Below, in pieces: positions 44,015-55,779 of a DNA stretch of 64,000 bases; the first letter of the stretch is position 1; each line of letters starts with the position of its first letter. The stretch comes from Berberis thunbergii (Eukaryota > Streptophyta > Magnoliopsida > Ranunculales > Berberidaceae): assembly GCA_003290165.1 (NCBI GenBank), contig QNQO01010764.1, positions 60,228 to 124,227 of the forward strand, written 5' to 3'. The translations under genes and the position numbers were made by a program. The notes under the pieces are model-generated. The model did not search any database. It saw only the letters and a list, made by a program, of their open reading frames with translations, and was not told where the DNA came from.

Positions 44015-45060
44015 TGACCAGACTTTCGACTCGTCTTTACCTACTAATGGTGGAATAGGCTTAGTTAGACCAAGGGCTGTTATAACTGACTAAACCAGCA
44101 TCGGGTTTGGCGACCATTGCTTGTGATTGAACCGTGGTCCTTAGCGAGCCATCTTAATCAACTGTCGAGGGCACATATTAGACTCCCACTTTCCAACCCA
44201 TCTTCATCCAATTTTTGCGGACTAGGAATTGGCGTTAGCCAAAAGTTATCATCGTCAGTCATTCTGATTAAACTTTGGCAGGGTTCAACGATCATTGTCT
44301 GTAGTTGGCCAACGATCCCTAACAAGCCATCGCAGTCAGGTGTCATAGTGCTTCCTAAGCTCTCACTTTCTAAACCATCAGAATCTGCACAGCAAACTAG
44401 GCTTAGAGCAGACGAGAAGCCATCGTCATCAGCGGCCACTGACTAAGCTTTGGTTGGGTTTGGCAATCATCTTCTGCGTAAGAGAGGTGATCCCTCGCAA
44501 ACCATTTTATTCAGGCATCAAGAGTGCTGACTAGACTCCCTTTTTCTAAGCCATCAGAATCCTTTATTGGCAGACTAGGCATCGAGAACGCTGACTAGAC
44601 TCCCTTTTTCAACGACTAAGCTTTGGTCAAGTTCGGTCACTATTGTCCATGTTTGGACAACGATACCTGGCAAACTGCCTCGATCAGGCATCAGAGCAGT
44701 GCTAAGCTTCCACACTCTAAACCATTGGCACCCGTTTAACGGACTGGGCATTAGAGCGGACAAGAAGCTATTGTCATTGGTCAAAACTGACTAAGCTTTG
44801 TTAAATTCGAAAACCATTATCTATAGTTGGACAATGGTCCCTGGCAAGCTATCGTGGTCAAGTATTACAAACGCTGACTAAGCTCCCACTTTCTAACCCA
44901 TTGTCATCTGCTTTTGGCGGGCTAGGCATCAAAGCGAACCAGAAGCTATTGTAATCAGTTGAGTATGACTAAGCTTTGATAAGAAAACGATTTCGGGCGT
45001 GGAGTTTTGACTTGGGTGTCCTGACTTACTTAATTCTCCCAACGGTCTGATTTCGGAGCC
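44015..45060 (-). repeat. Tandem repeats (about 175 bp) in the Tat-1 3' region
   Basis: Units can be aligned on variants of gactcccactttctaa-ccatc at about 44181, 44355, 44528, 44704 and 44879, spaced 173-176 bp. One unit has a short local duplication at about 44575-44610. Related units in the opposite orientation occur in Tat-2 at 55780-56160. Tat/Ogre elements are known for such variable 3' tandem repeats. Frames across them are by-products. Confidence 0.75.
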
Positions 45061-46270
45061 GGATCGATTGATCAGACTAATAATAACTTGACTAGCTTTA
45101 ATGAACAACAACAAAAGAATAGTAGGGCAGCGCCTTGGATTGTTTTAGGCGCGCTCCTTATTCCATGGCGCTCAAGGCCTTTACTGGTTATGTATTTGCA
45201 TGTGAGAGAGATAAAAAGAAAATATTTAATAGATCAGCGTTCCATGTGTATGGCGCAACATGCCATGTGTAGGGTCGTTAATTCGATGAATTTGGACTCG
45301 TGTAGTTGCAATTGGAACCGTCATTTCTTTATTTCCCAAAAGGGTATTTAATTCTAACGTAATTGTTGGCTGACCTTGCTTCATAAACCGCCTTGCCTAT
45401 ATATATATAAGCTATTCGTTCTTTATCTCATGCATTGCAATGAGCGTTGTAGAGTATGTTGATCAAATGTGTCTTACCAGATAATATGCTTTGGGTTTTC
45501 CAAAAACTGAAAGAAGATCTCTATTATTAGAGTTTTCGAATGTTCTGACATTTGCAGCGATGAGTCTTGATAAGACTAGCTATTTTGTGATGCCACCTGA
45601 TCTGGGTGAGCATCCAATTGATTCCATGAGATCTTGTAATATCTTCTTACATTGCAAAGAATAGTTACAGACTTCCTCGCAGGGGTCAGATCTATCTTCC
45701 ATCTTTTGGCGCCCCCATGACTCCTTGTGCCATCTAGTTTGGGAGATTATGCTTGCAGCTAGTTTTAGGGCAGTTATACCCACTGTATCTACTGGGTTTC
45801 ATGTGTGACACCACAGTCAGAAGGCAGGTTGGCGGAGTAGAGTTCTAATGAATGTGACCTTCTTTCCAGGGATGTTAACTCTATAGCACCCTAGGCACTC
45901 CTCTCTTGAGGGTCATTCTCTTATGTCTTCTTCTGCTCTAGTTCCAAATTCTCTTCTCAGGGTAGATTGACTGGGCAAAGGTGCCTGTATTTGTTTGAGG
46001 CTCATGTTGCCACTTTAAGATCATCCCTGCAAGGTGATTCAATGGAGCAAAGAGTCGAGCGAGTGCTTGTAGTCTTCTTCAAGTACTTTACTGTCATCGT
46101 CTTCTCTTGAGGCAGATTAGTGGAGCGAAGTTTCGACTTGCGTGTTAGCAGATGCATATTTGCACCAGACTTAGACACTTGTAGTGTATAAACATTTATA
46201 GTTGGTCGGCAAGCTTTGTAATAACTTTCATTACAATCAATAAAATCTCTTGTACAAACAACTCTTCTAA
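45061..46270. other. Tat-1 region where pol would be expected
   Basis: I see no reverse transcriptase, RNase H or integrase motifs on either strand. Near 46215-46250 the plus strand has a stretch resembling a plant 3' end (attacaatcaataaaatctc). The pol genes are deleted or beyond recognition. Confidence 0.45.
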
Positions 46271-46275
46271 AGTGA

Positions 46276-46460
46276 AAAGCAAAAACAAAAAACAAAAAAC
46301 AAAAAACAAAAAACAAAAAACAAAAAACAAAAAACAAAAACAAAAAACAAAAAACAAAAAACAAAAAACAAAAAACAAAAAACAAAAAACAAAAAACAAA
46401 AAAACAAAAAACAAAAAACAAAAAACAAAAAACAAAAAACAAAAAAAACAAAAAAAAAAG
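46276..46460. repeat. (caaaaaa)n microsatellite
   Basis: About 25 copies of a 7-bp unit occur with occasional 6- and 8-bp variants. It gives long spurious frames on both strands (Lys/Asn/Gln on plus, Phe/Cys/Leu/Val on minus). Confidence 0.95.
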
Positions 46461-46911
46461 ACGAAATCAAAGCCTCAAAATAATTTACCTCCGAGTGGGG
46501 ATTAGGCTATCCCGGCCCTGAAGAAGGTGCGTATGGTCCTGGCTCGGATTGCACAGTCCCTCTATTGAAGTTTCTTGTTTTGCCAAAGCTAGCGAAGTAA
46601 CTGAAGAGTGGACTTTGTGCTGGCGGACGGTTCCTTGCTGATTATAAGCTCTTAGAGTAGGTGCCCATTTGCCAAAGTATTGTTACTTAGCTCTATATTT
46701 GTTTGGATTGGGCCTCCAGCTCTGAATTATGGCTCTACGCAAAGCTGCATCTTGGTTGTCGGAGCTTGACCTTCGCCTACGCAGATTGATTCTCTTATTT
46801 TGTCTAGGCTCGATCCTGATATGTCTGCTCCACGGGCCCAAGCTGCAATTGGTAGCAATTTTGTTGTTTTAGGGCCGCATAATGGCAATCTCTTGCGGTA
46901 GGTTGATCTCC

Positions 46912-47370
46912 TCAAATAGTTTCTTGGGTTTGGTTGGTTGTGTATTTGATGCATTGGTACTGAGTGAAAACTATAGCCTCCATATGATGAAGCCAAGGCC
47001 TTCCCAAAATAATGTTGTAGGTTGACAAAACCACCATAAGCTCTTGGACGAGGTACTTCCGCAATTGTGGTTCTTCTGTTACCATCATTAGATTGTTCTT
47101 CCTGATGGAGAAGCATTTCTCTCCACTGATTCTGACCGTGGGGTGAGTGGTGGGGGTTAAGTCTTTCTTTTGGAGTTGCATATTTTGGAATGCGCTGAGA
47201 AACAAGACATTAATTGAGCTTCTTATATCCACCAAGGTCCTTTTCACTTCCCACTTTGCAATGAGGATGGAAATGACCAGAGCATCATTGTGAGAAGAAT
47301 GTACACCCTGGAGGACCCTATCCGTAAACGTCAATGGTGGGATCGAGCTCTGAACTCGTGCATGTTGCAC
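46912..47370 (-). pseudogene. Tat-1 aspartic protease domain, active site altered
   Basis: A 152-codon frame contains PPLTFTDRVLQGVHSSHNDA, LVISILIAKWEVKRTLVDIR followed by SSINVLF, and YNIILGRPWLHHMEAI. This is the retropepsin of plant Ty3/gypsy elements, which normally has D-T/N-G-S; here it reads D-I-R-S-S, so it is probably inactive. It follows gag on the minus strand, and the frame is otherwise open. Confidence 0.8.
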
Positions 47371-47399
47371 TTGTCGATCCCTGCACTGGGGTGGCGTCT

Positions 47400-48880
47400 A
47401 CATCTTAGTCAGCGTCCTCCCTTTTCCTTTGCCACGATCTCTGTTTTTTATCTCCTTGATAGCATCCTCCCTTTCCTTTGCCCGATCCTGCCTCCTGTCT
47501 GAGCTCAGGAACTCCTTGAGCTTGCGTTTGCTGATCTAGTACTTGAATTCTTCTTTGAGGTTTCTGCAATCCTTAGTATTATGTCCGCCCTTCTTATGGA
47601 ATGAGCAATATTTGTTGTTGTCGCGACGAGCAGGGTATCCTCGCTGCTTGGGGGGGGGCACTTCAGTTCTTTCCAATTTTTCATAAAATAGAGGATAATG
47701 GATAGACTAGAATTGAAAGGGGTGACAGATTTGGAGCTGACATATTGGAGACCTTGTCCTGTCTTATGCGACCATAGTCTGTCTTACTGTCATTGCACTT
47801 CCTCTTGTTCCCATCATCATCCTCCTTCTTCTTCCCCTCCTTTTTTCCTTGAGACACAGGGTTTTTTTTCTCAGATTACGCCTCCTTCTTGGCAGTCAGC
47901 ATCTCATCTAGAGTGATATATATCTCGGCATCCTTTAGCAGGTTTGCCATATCGATTGGGGGTCCAGAGTAAGGAAGTCGTAGAACTTTCTCACCTTAGA
48001 CCCAAAGTGAAGGTTGACGGCCATGTCATCACTATGGCTGTTGATGAGAGTCAACTCGTCATTGAAGCATGTCGGCTTATTCCCTCAATGTTTAGTTTTG
48101 CTTCTGTTTTAGGGTTAGTAGATAGCACGGGCTCTTTCTAATTCGTTGGCAGCCCACAAAGCACGTGAGGAATGTTGTCGCCAATTTTCGGAATGAGTCG
48201 TTGGCCTCAGAGGGAGGCTGTGGAACTAGGTCAACGCTGACTTCTTCACGTTGGTAGGGAATGATCTGCCCATAATCACGTCGGACCCTTCTTTGAGTGC
48301 CATTACATGCTAGAAGTGGAACAAGTAATCAGACGAGTCTCCCATCCTGTCGTAAAACTCTAGCTTTGGCGGGGTATACTTCTTCGGTAGTTTTTCGTCC
48401 ATGATATGATCCATGAACAGAGGGACAATAAGGTTGAAAAATATGTCTGTATTTGTGGCCCTTTTCCGAATGGAGTTGTAGGAGACGTGTTTGTCGGTTC
48501 TCGACGTTGGGTCCTTGTTTGTCGCTCCTTCACCTTTGGTCCACTAGGAAGCTGTAGGGGCAGCACGACTCTCCTAAAATTGTTCTTTGGAACCTTATGG
48601 GGACTGGGCTCTTCATTGCTCACGGTCTCTTCCTGCGGGTAAATGATTATGTTGATTGAGTATCTCCACCGCTCGTGTGATTTGTTGCATTTAGGTTGGC
48701 AGTCGATCCACCCTTGGGTCCGCCGCTGCTGCCACCAGTATGAAGGTCTGAGAGGGTTCCTCTCGCGATGGTGGTGGCACTGGAGTTTGTGGCGCTCTGC
48801 TAATTCGAGTGTTCAAGGGTTCAGCAGCGTCTCCATTGTTGCGAGACCTTGTTGTCGCCATCTTTTTTGTTCTATTGGAA
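47400..48880 (-). pseudogene. Tat-1 gag, broken
   Basis: From about 48860 on the minus strand the product starts MATTRSRNNGDAAEPLNTRI, with a Pro-rich region. After frame changes come LPKKYTPPKLEFYDRMGDSS (capsid start), AVNLHFGSKVRKFYDFLTLD and a zinc-knuckle-like KYCSFHKKGGHNTKDCRN (about 47560-47615). Several stops and frameshifts interrupt it. Gag packages the element RNA in cytoplasmic particles. It lies directly after the 5' LTR and primer site. Confidence 0.75.
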
Positions 48881-48917
48881 AGGTGGCACAACATTGTTTC
48901 TTAGGAACTCTGTCGTT

Positions 48918-48938
48918 CCCCCACGGACGACGCCAAAG
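48918..48938 (-). promoter_or_regulatory. Primer-binding region of Tat-1
   Basis: On the minus strand tttggcgtcgtccgtggggg begins right after the LTR end. The same layout (tttggcgccatccgtgggga) follows the 5' LTR of Tat-2. It is typical of Tat elements; I have not assigned the tRNA. Confidence 0.7.
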
Positions 48939-49638
48939 TGATGTCATTGATTTTCGCTCTTTCAACGCCATTTACCTCAAACTGCACTGGGAACGCGCAT
49001 GAGCTAAATACCACTGTCTGGTGGCCGATGGTACTCCGATGCTTAAGTTAGATAAGGCTTAGGAGAGGCTTAAAGTTGTAAATTTGGTTATTGTAGTGTA
49101 CATTTGTTCATTGACCTTATCTCCCTTTTATAGTGTGAGAATCCTTGTTCGGCTTGACCTTTGCTGGCATAGTTTAGGGAAAAAAATCTTGCTAGTGATC
49201 TTTTCCTTATTAGTAGTTGTCCATGTAGAGAAGTTTCCCTACACGACTTGTGCTCCCAGATCTGCGTGAGAGGTTTTCCTTTCTAAGTGTTGTCCAAGCT
49301 AGTAAGTTTCCTTGCCCAACTTAAACTCCAGTATTTGTTTCCTAGTCGAAACCAAAGTATTAGTGGCCTACCTATCTTGGGTCGATAGTGCGGATACTTG
49401 CCTTATCAAGGCTTACTCTTGCCTCATCAGGGCTTACGATTATTGGGCTTGACCGCGTGACGTGTGAACTTAGTGGCACATTGCAATTTGTGTTCGACCT
49501 TCTAGATTCTGCCAATCGTGGGCTTGACGTTGTCTGGGCCTTGCTGGATTGAGCATGCAATTAGGTCAGCTTTGTTCTATTGATGAGATTATCATGACAC
49601 ATATGGTGCTGATCAGAGGATGGTTTAATGTATCATCA
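48939..49638 (-). repeat. 5' LTR of Tat-1
   Basis: This 700-bp LTR (minus strand tgatgatacatt...gacatca) has TATAAAAG at 49125-49132 on the minus strand. It pairs with 30405-31181. Confidence 0.8.
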
Positions 49639-50473
49639 ATCACTATGTAAAAATGTTGATGCATTTACTCACAATACAACCCTAAATACTCATGTATCAA
49701 CAAAATCATCAAAAAACATACCCCTTAATTGACATGCAGAACCAAATCCTAGACAGAAAAGGGGAAACTTGCAATGTTTCACGCCAGGTAATAGGAGAAG
49801 CTATTATAGAGTGAAACTCACGTTTAATGTCTTCCATAAATCCTCAGTGTCCAAAAAAGTTAAATCACAACTAAGAATAGGGTACTTATTAGTTGAATAG
49901 CCACTGAAATCACTTAAACCACTACCGAAGCTACTGCAACTACTCAACGGACTGTAATTTTCCAAATGTACACTCGAAGTAGTGCTACTATTACTGCTAG
50001 TATCCATCAGAGCTGTTGGCCATTTGTTCTTCATTTCTGCTCAAATGTAGGGTTCAAACAATTGATCAACCAACTGTTTCTTCTTCAATTAACGCTCGTA
50101 GACAACATAAAGTCAAGAGAGAGAAGTTAGAGTTATAGTGTTTCTTATGCTCGATGCTAGTTTTTTTTTCAACTTTGTAGGAAGCGAGTGTTATAATGGG
50201 AAGGAAATCGATATCGTACAGAAAAGTGTTTAGAGACAGATTGTAAAGAGAATATAGAGAAAATATAGATGAAAAGTCGGAGGATTTTTCATCCAACTCT
50301 CTATATGGGTTCGATAGATTGATTTGCTAAAGATTTCAATCCAAGCCGTCCATGTGGATTACATTTATGGTGGACGATCTGGATTGAAATTGTTTCACAT
50401 CAATAAAGTCCCACATGCAATCCACGTCGATAATACAACAAAACTATCCCTCCTTTGTGCCGTACACGTGTCA
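49639..50473 (-). other. Non-TE spacer with one exon-like ORF
   Basis: This is an 835-bp island between Tat-1 and Tat-2. On the minus strand an ATG at 50034 opens 71 codons ending exactly at a gtgagt donor (exon 50034-49822). The product is Ser-rich: MKNKWPTALMDTSSNSSTTS, then SSCSSFGSGLSDFSGYSTNK and SCDLTFLDTEDLWKTLN. I do not recognise it. A long leader and promoter-like region lie upstream, with an imperfect palindrome at about 50331-50388 (tttcaatcca...tggattgaaa). Downstream exons are not visible because Tat-1 starts at 49638. It may be the first exon of a host gene cut by retrotransposons, or captured sequence. Confidence 0.4.
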
Positions 50474-51106
50474 TGATGATTTCTAGGAATGATAGGCCCT
50501 ACCGTTAGCCCAACACTGATCCAGCCCAAGCGGTTCTAAGCCCGCCCAATGCAGTCGCCAAGTCGGACACAAATTCTTACAGCCTGCTAAGCCCAATTGT
50601 CTCGCAACTCTCTTCAATACCCTTAAGCCCTGCTAAGGCAAGTATCTCGACGATCAACTTCGGACTAGCAATTACAACATCTCTTCGCTTCCCACTAGGA
50701 AGCCAATTCCAGAGTATATGTCACACATGGCGACTTCTATCTACGGACTACTCTAAAAAAGGGAATTACCTTCCACGTATCTAGGAGCACAAGGCTAACA
50801 TGAAAATTTTCCTTCACAACACAACTCCTAATTAGAGAAGGATATCCACGGAGATCTTCTTCCCTAATCTATGCCATCGATGGCCTAGTCGAACTAGGAT
50901 TCCAACACTATAAATAAGACATGATGTTAGTAAGCTAAGGTACGCTTCAAATTCCCTGTTTACAACATTACACCTTCCTTAGATCTTTTTGTGACTTTAG
51001 CATCGAAGTGACATTAGCCACCACATTGGTGGTTCGTGGCTCACTTGCATTCCTTGTGCAGGTTTGCAAGTCAAGGTCAAAGTAGGGAGCGAAATCGACT
51101 GCATCA
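50474..51106 (+). repeat. 5' LTR of Tat-2
   Basis: The LTR runs from tgatgatttctagg to actgcatca, 633 bp, with TATAAATA at 50909-50916. The primer-site region tttggcgccatccgtgggga is at 51108-51127. Confidence 0.8.
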
Positions 51107-51339
51107 GTTTGGCGCCATCCGTGGGGACGACAAAGTTCGTAACCTTTCACTAGCATCATCTCTCTTCGGGATACAAAGAGATGGCGTCAGCCTGTCATTA
51201 TTTCACCGCTTTCGACGTTGCTAGCAAAGCACATGCATCAAGCTCACACTCTTGGAACAGTAACAAAACTGATGGATCCCAAAATAGATCCAAGATCGAT
51301 ATTTTATACAACAAATCTTGATGACAATGTAGACGCTCA

Positions 51340-51600
51340 AGTCGATGAAATAAATGCCAAACGAGACACTGAAGGCGTACCTAACGTGCTTCAGCAGTGT
51401 TCCAACTGTCGTCATCGTGTGTAATGACACGGCGACCGTCTCGTCCATCATAGATGGTTCGGGGAAAGGTAAGTTCTACAACTTCCTAACTCTGGACCCA
51501 CCAGCAAATATGGCGGACCTGGCGAGTGAAGCATAGAGCTACATCGCCCTAGAGGAAGAACATACAACCAGGAGTAAAGTCAGACCTAGGGAGAAATCCC
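51340..51600 (+). pseudogene. Tat-2 gag remnant
   Basis: Short pieces remain: MPNETLKAYLTCFSS and, in another part, GKFYNFLTLDPPANMADLAS with SYIALEEE, matching the capsid end seen in Tat-1. Most of gag is deleted. 51610-52030 has no readable domain. Confidence 0.6.
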
Positions 51601-52039
51601 TCGACAAAAGGGTAAAAAGAGAATCAGCGGACGCAATATGCATGCTTCATGGGGCCCACTCCTAGTCTGAACTATCAAACGAGTTTAGAGGGAGAGGGAC
51701 AACTAACACACAGTTGAAAACAAAGGTAGTTGGGGCTTCGCCATCACCTGACTTACTGAAATATCGATCTTGGATATTTACAACAGCTAGGTACCAGAGC
51801 CCCAGAGTGAAGGCGCGTACACCATTTTTTTATTATTCTTATTCGATGAACTTCAAGCCAACTGAATCAAACCTCACTTGTTATTTTTATGAAATAAAGA
51901 CTGTAGCTGCCTATTTCCCCTAACATTGATTTGACTCCCGGCAAGAAATGGCTCTCAAATATATGAGGGTCCAAGCAATACGTGGCGAACAACTAACACT
52001 GCATGCTGAAAGGCATGAACACCCCATGCCACTAGCCTT

Positions 52040-52390
52040 TACAGACGAAGACCTCAAGAGCATCCAACTCCCACGTAATGATGTCTTGGTCATAACGATC
52101 TCTCTAGTAAGTGCGAAGTAAGGAGATAGATCCTTGGTGGACACTGGAAGCTCATTGAATGTCATGTTTTGCCACACATTCCGGAGCATGCAACTAAAGG
52201 AAAAAGCACTGACCCCGATGTCCGATGATTGATTTCAGCTTCGAAAAGCGCTTTTCGGTGGGGAAAATACAACTAACAGTAATATCAGGAGAGAAGCTGA
52301 CTCAAAAAACTTTGTTTCAATAGATCGTAGTGATCGACGCACCTTCAGCATATAATGCAGTCTTGGGGAGACCTGGATACACCAAATGGA
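52040..52390 (+). pseudogene. Tat-2 aspartic protease remnant
   Basis: The catalytic LVDTGSSLNVMFCHTFRSMQ is intact (DTGSS codons 52140-52154) and APSAYNAVLGRPGY closes the domain, but stops and a frame change lie between. Tat-2 therefore keeps the active-site triad that Tat-1 has lost, though not an open frame. Confidence 0.7.
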
Positions 52391-52559
52391 AGCAGACCAG
52401 TGCATGAAGGCACTGCTACCAAGCGATTCTGAGTTAACGGTTGGCCCTGTGACCAAGATTCTCTCAATCTCGCCTGAGAATCAGGGGGAACAACCTATCC
52501 AAGATGAAGAAGCTCCTATGAGCCCCCGAGGCGGGCCTAACGTCGGCTAACTGGAGGAA

Positions 52560-53530
52560 GAAACCATCACGGTCTACCTTGACAACCCTCTCAACAACAA
52601 GGCTATCCAAATAAGTTCCTGTTTGAGCAAAGATTTAGCGGAACAACTCATTAAGCTGCTACAATCGAACCAAGACGTCTTCGCCGGGACCATGTGAGAC
52701 ATGGTGGGAATCGACCTGTCAATAATCACTCATCGCCTAGAGCTGAACCCCATGATGAAAACCATAAGACTGAAGAAGAGACTCGTGGAGCCCGAGAAAA
52801 ATGCGATCATAAATGAGGTTCAGCGGTTACTCAACGTGGACATGATTAAGGAAGCATGATACCCAGACTGGCTGACAAACACTATTTTGGTAAAAGAAAT
52901 GGGAAAAGGAGAGTGTGAGTAGACTACACAGACCTAAACAAAGTCTGTCTGAAGGACAACTTCCCATTCCCCTGCATTGATCAGATCGTGGACTCCACAT
53001 CCGGGCACAACCTACTAAGCTTCATGGATGCCTACTCAGGCTACAATCAAATATTAATTCAACCCCAAATCAATGAAAGACATTTTTCATAACTATGAGA
53101 GGTATATACTGTTACAGGGTGATGTCGTTTGGCTTAAAGAACGCAGGTGCTACATACAAACGACTGGTAAATCGAATGTTTAAAGAGCAGACCAGCGGGA
53201 ACATGGAGGTCTACATCGAGGATATGCTAGTCAATAGCCTTCGCAGCCCCGACCACATAGGAGACCTCACTGAAGCATTCAACCAGCTCAGGAAATACTA
53301 GATGAAACTCAACCCACAGAAGTGCACGTTCAGAGTTGAGTTTGGGAAATTCTTAGGCTATATAGTGAACAAGAGAGGAATCAAGGCTGACCCAAAACAA
53401 ATTCAGGCCCTTCTCGACATGAAAGCCCCCGCCAACATTAGAAACGTTCAGAGCTTGATTGGGAGGGTAGCAATACTAAACAGGTTTATATCTAAATCAT
53501 CCGACAAGTGCCTTCCTTTCTTTAAAATAT
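52560..53530 (+). pseudogene. Tat-2 reverse transcriptase remnant
   Basis: Readable blocks across frames include IYCYRVMSFGLKNAGATYKR (53095 onward) and MEVYIEDMLVNSL. The catalytic Y-x-D-D box reads Y-I-E-D, so one metal-binding aspartate is replaced. MKLNPQKCTFRVEFGKFLGY and VQSLIGRVAILNRFISKSSD follow as connection and thumb. Many stops lie upstream. It is inactive. Confidence 0.85.
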
Positions 53531-53539
53531 AAGAGAAAG

Positions 53540-54400
53540 CAAAGGATTCTTGTGGAACGAAGATTGCGAACAAGCCTTTAAGAGCCTGAAAGAATACATG
53601 GGGAGTCTTGAACTACTCTCAAAACCAGCGACGGGGGAAACACTCTACTTATATTTGTATGTTTCCAAGCACGCTGTTAGCTCATCCCTCATACGAGATG
53701 ATCGGGGGACCCAAACACCAGTGTATTACGCTAGAAAAACCTTTATTGAAGTGGATGCACACTACCCGGAGCTGGAAAAGTAAGTCTTGGCACTGGTTGT
53801 ATTCTCTAGGAAAACGAGGCCCTATTTTCAGGACCACTTTATAACAGTTCTAACAAAGCACCCATTCCAACAGGATGGTGAAATGGTTAGTAAAACTCGT
53901 GCAGTTTGACATAAGCTACGCTCCAAGAACCGCCATTAAAGCCCAGGCACTAGCGAACTTCATTACTGAGTTAATTGGTGGAGAAGAACAAAAAAAGATC
54001 TCCAGACCTCGAATTCAAGCATCCAGAAATGGACCTTGCACTGGGACGAATCATCGATGAGAAAAGCAAGCGAAGTCGGGATCACACTTTGCTCTCCAAG
54101 CGGCCTCACCCTAAAAAACTGTCAGATTTGGTTTTTCCGCTTTGAATAACGATGACAAATACGAGGCCCTCCTGTCCTGCTTGAAGCTAGCTTTGGGGAT
54201 CGAGATAGATCACCTAATGGCATACAACGACTCAAGACTGGTAGTCAACCAAGTCAAAGGAGACTTCAACACTAATGACCCCCTCATAATAGCCTACCGC
54301 AAAAAGGTACTCTGCACAATGAGTGGGTTCAAGAGGTGCGAGCTTGTACAATGCCCCTCGATACAACAATAAAAGAGCTGACACAATAGCTAGAAAAGCC
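53540..54400 (+). pseudogene. Tat-2 RNase H region remnant
   Basis: WNEDCEQAFKSLKEYMGSLE and ETLYLYLYVSKHAVSSSLIR, then TQTPVYYARKTFIEVDAHYP, form the first RNase H domain. MVKWLVKLVQFDISYAPRTA follows. A second RNase H-like stretch (DKYEALLSCLKLALGIEIDH, then NDSRLVVNQVKGDF) lies at 54142-54360. Such a duplicated RNase H arrangement is a Tat-lineage hallmark. Confidence 0.78.
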
Positions 54401-54499
54401 TTAGCCTTGGCTGAAGTCTCTAGTGGTCTCATTGAATACCAACCACGATCAAGCCTCGACGAAGAAGAACCTAGAGATGTTTGGACGCATTTCCAAATT

Positions 54500-55690
54500 G
54501 GATGACTATGATCCTCGATTACATCGCAACAAGAGCCCTACCGACTGATAAGGTTGAAGCCAGAAGACTTAAAAACAAAGCAGTGAGGTACACTCTCCTA
54601 AACGATAAGTTATATAGGAGATAATGACATAATCTTTGCTCCGATGTCTTTCACCTCCAAAAGCAAGTCAGGTCCTAGGAAGGATCGACGACGGTATATG
54701 CAAAATCATCTGGGGGAGAACCCTTATCCACAAAGCTTTAACTCTAAGAAACTATTGGCCGACAATGAAACAAGACACCAAAGATATTGTCCGCAAGTGC
54801 GACAAATGTCAAAGGTTCGTGCCATACACACACATGTTTGCCCAGCTATTTACGCCAATGACTAGTCCATGGTCATTCGTGTAGTGGGGGAAGGACATCG
54901 TCGGACTGCTCCCAGCTTCAGTCGATAAAAGGTTCCTTCTTGTGGCTGTCGACTACTTTACCAAGTGGGTCAGAACCGAGCCCCTATCCAGGATAGGGCA
55001 TGTCCAGATAGAAAATTCATATGGGCAACCATTGTCTGCAGATTTGGCATCCCCAGAGTATTGGTCAGCGACAACGGAACTCAGTTCGAGGGTATCAAGG
55101 TTAAAAAACTATGGAAAAGTTTGAGCACCAATCACCATTCTCCTCGCCAGAGCACCCACAAGCCAACGGCCAAGCAGAGGTTACCAACCTAACGATTTTG
55201 GAGGTGAACAATAGGAAGCTTGGTGCGGCCAAATGGAAATGGGTTTTAGAGCTACCGAAAATACTCTGGGCAGATAAGAAAACTAAAATAATCCCTACCA
55301 GAGAAACACCCTTCGCCCTGGCTTAAGAATCAGAAGCCTTGGTTCCGGTAGAACTCGAAGTGCCAACCTTCCGAATAGAAGAAATGACGAAGCCTTGCAC
55401 ATTGGACTAGACCTCCTCAAAGAAAAGTGGGATCTAGCCTCCACCAAGATATACCAGCAACAAATAGCGCAATACTACAAAAAAAATTTGAGCCACGTGA
55501 ATTCAAGGTGAAGAGACTGGGTACTCAAGAAGACCCAACAAAACACCAAAGAAGCTGGCGTGGGAAAAGCTAAACCCGAATTGGGAAAGGCCCTACAGAG
55601 TAACCAAGATAAATTGGTCGGGCACGTACTGGTTGGAAGACGTAAATGGTGATGAACTTAAAACGACCATGGAATGTAGAACATCTAAAA
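54500..55690 (+). pseudogene. Tat-2 integrase remnant
   Basis: A zinc-binding end (IVRKCDKCQRFVP) precedes the integrase core blocks LLVAVDYFTKWVRTEPLS, CRFGIPRVLVSDNGTQFEGI and SSPEHPQANGQAEVTNLTIL. WAD and the GETPF-like RETPFALA follow. Blocks lie in different frames. Integrase would insert the cDNA into the genome; here it is broken. Confidence 0.85.
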
Positions 55691-55779
55691 AATATTATCA
55701 ATAAAAATATTAATTCTTACTAAACTTCCATTGCTGTCCGTACGACCAACTCGACCTCCAATCATCCCCAGTATGACCA

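Larger units (their letters stand above)
30405..49638 (-). mobile_element. Tat-1: Ty3/gypsy Tat-lineage retrotransposon carrying nested insertions
   Basis: Similar LTRs in the same orientation lie at about 30405-31181 and 48939-49638. Read on the minus strand, the right one is the 5' LTR, followed by a tggcgtcgtccgtgggg primer-site region. The left one is the 3' LTR, preceded by a polypurine tract. Gag and protease lie at 46912-48880. Tandem repeats and an antisense ORF lie downstream, as in Tat elements. I find no reverse transcriptase or integrase, so it is a gag-protease-only derivative. CACTA-C, CACTA-D, a gene fragment and another repeat fill 31379-42420. The LTRs differ considerably, so the two could be from separate copies. 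I saw the sequence atcac on both sides but do not rely on it. Confidence 0.6.

Noticed and set aside
46002..46505. Long overlapping frames on both strands (Phe/Cys-rich and Lys/Gln-rich)
   Set aside because: They are produced by the (caaaaaa)n microsatellite and have no gene character.
48643..49002. 119-codon plus-strand frame, Trp/Cys-rich
   Set aside because: It lies antisense to the start of Tat-1 gag and runs into the LTR.
30318..49643. atcac on both outer sides of Tat-1 as a target-site duplication
   Set aside because: The left occurrence does not abut a clear LTR tg end and the MITE sequence interrupted on the left does not resume on the right, so the match may be chance.
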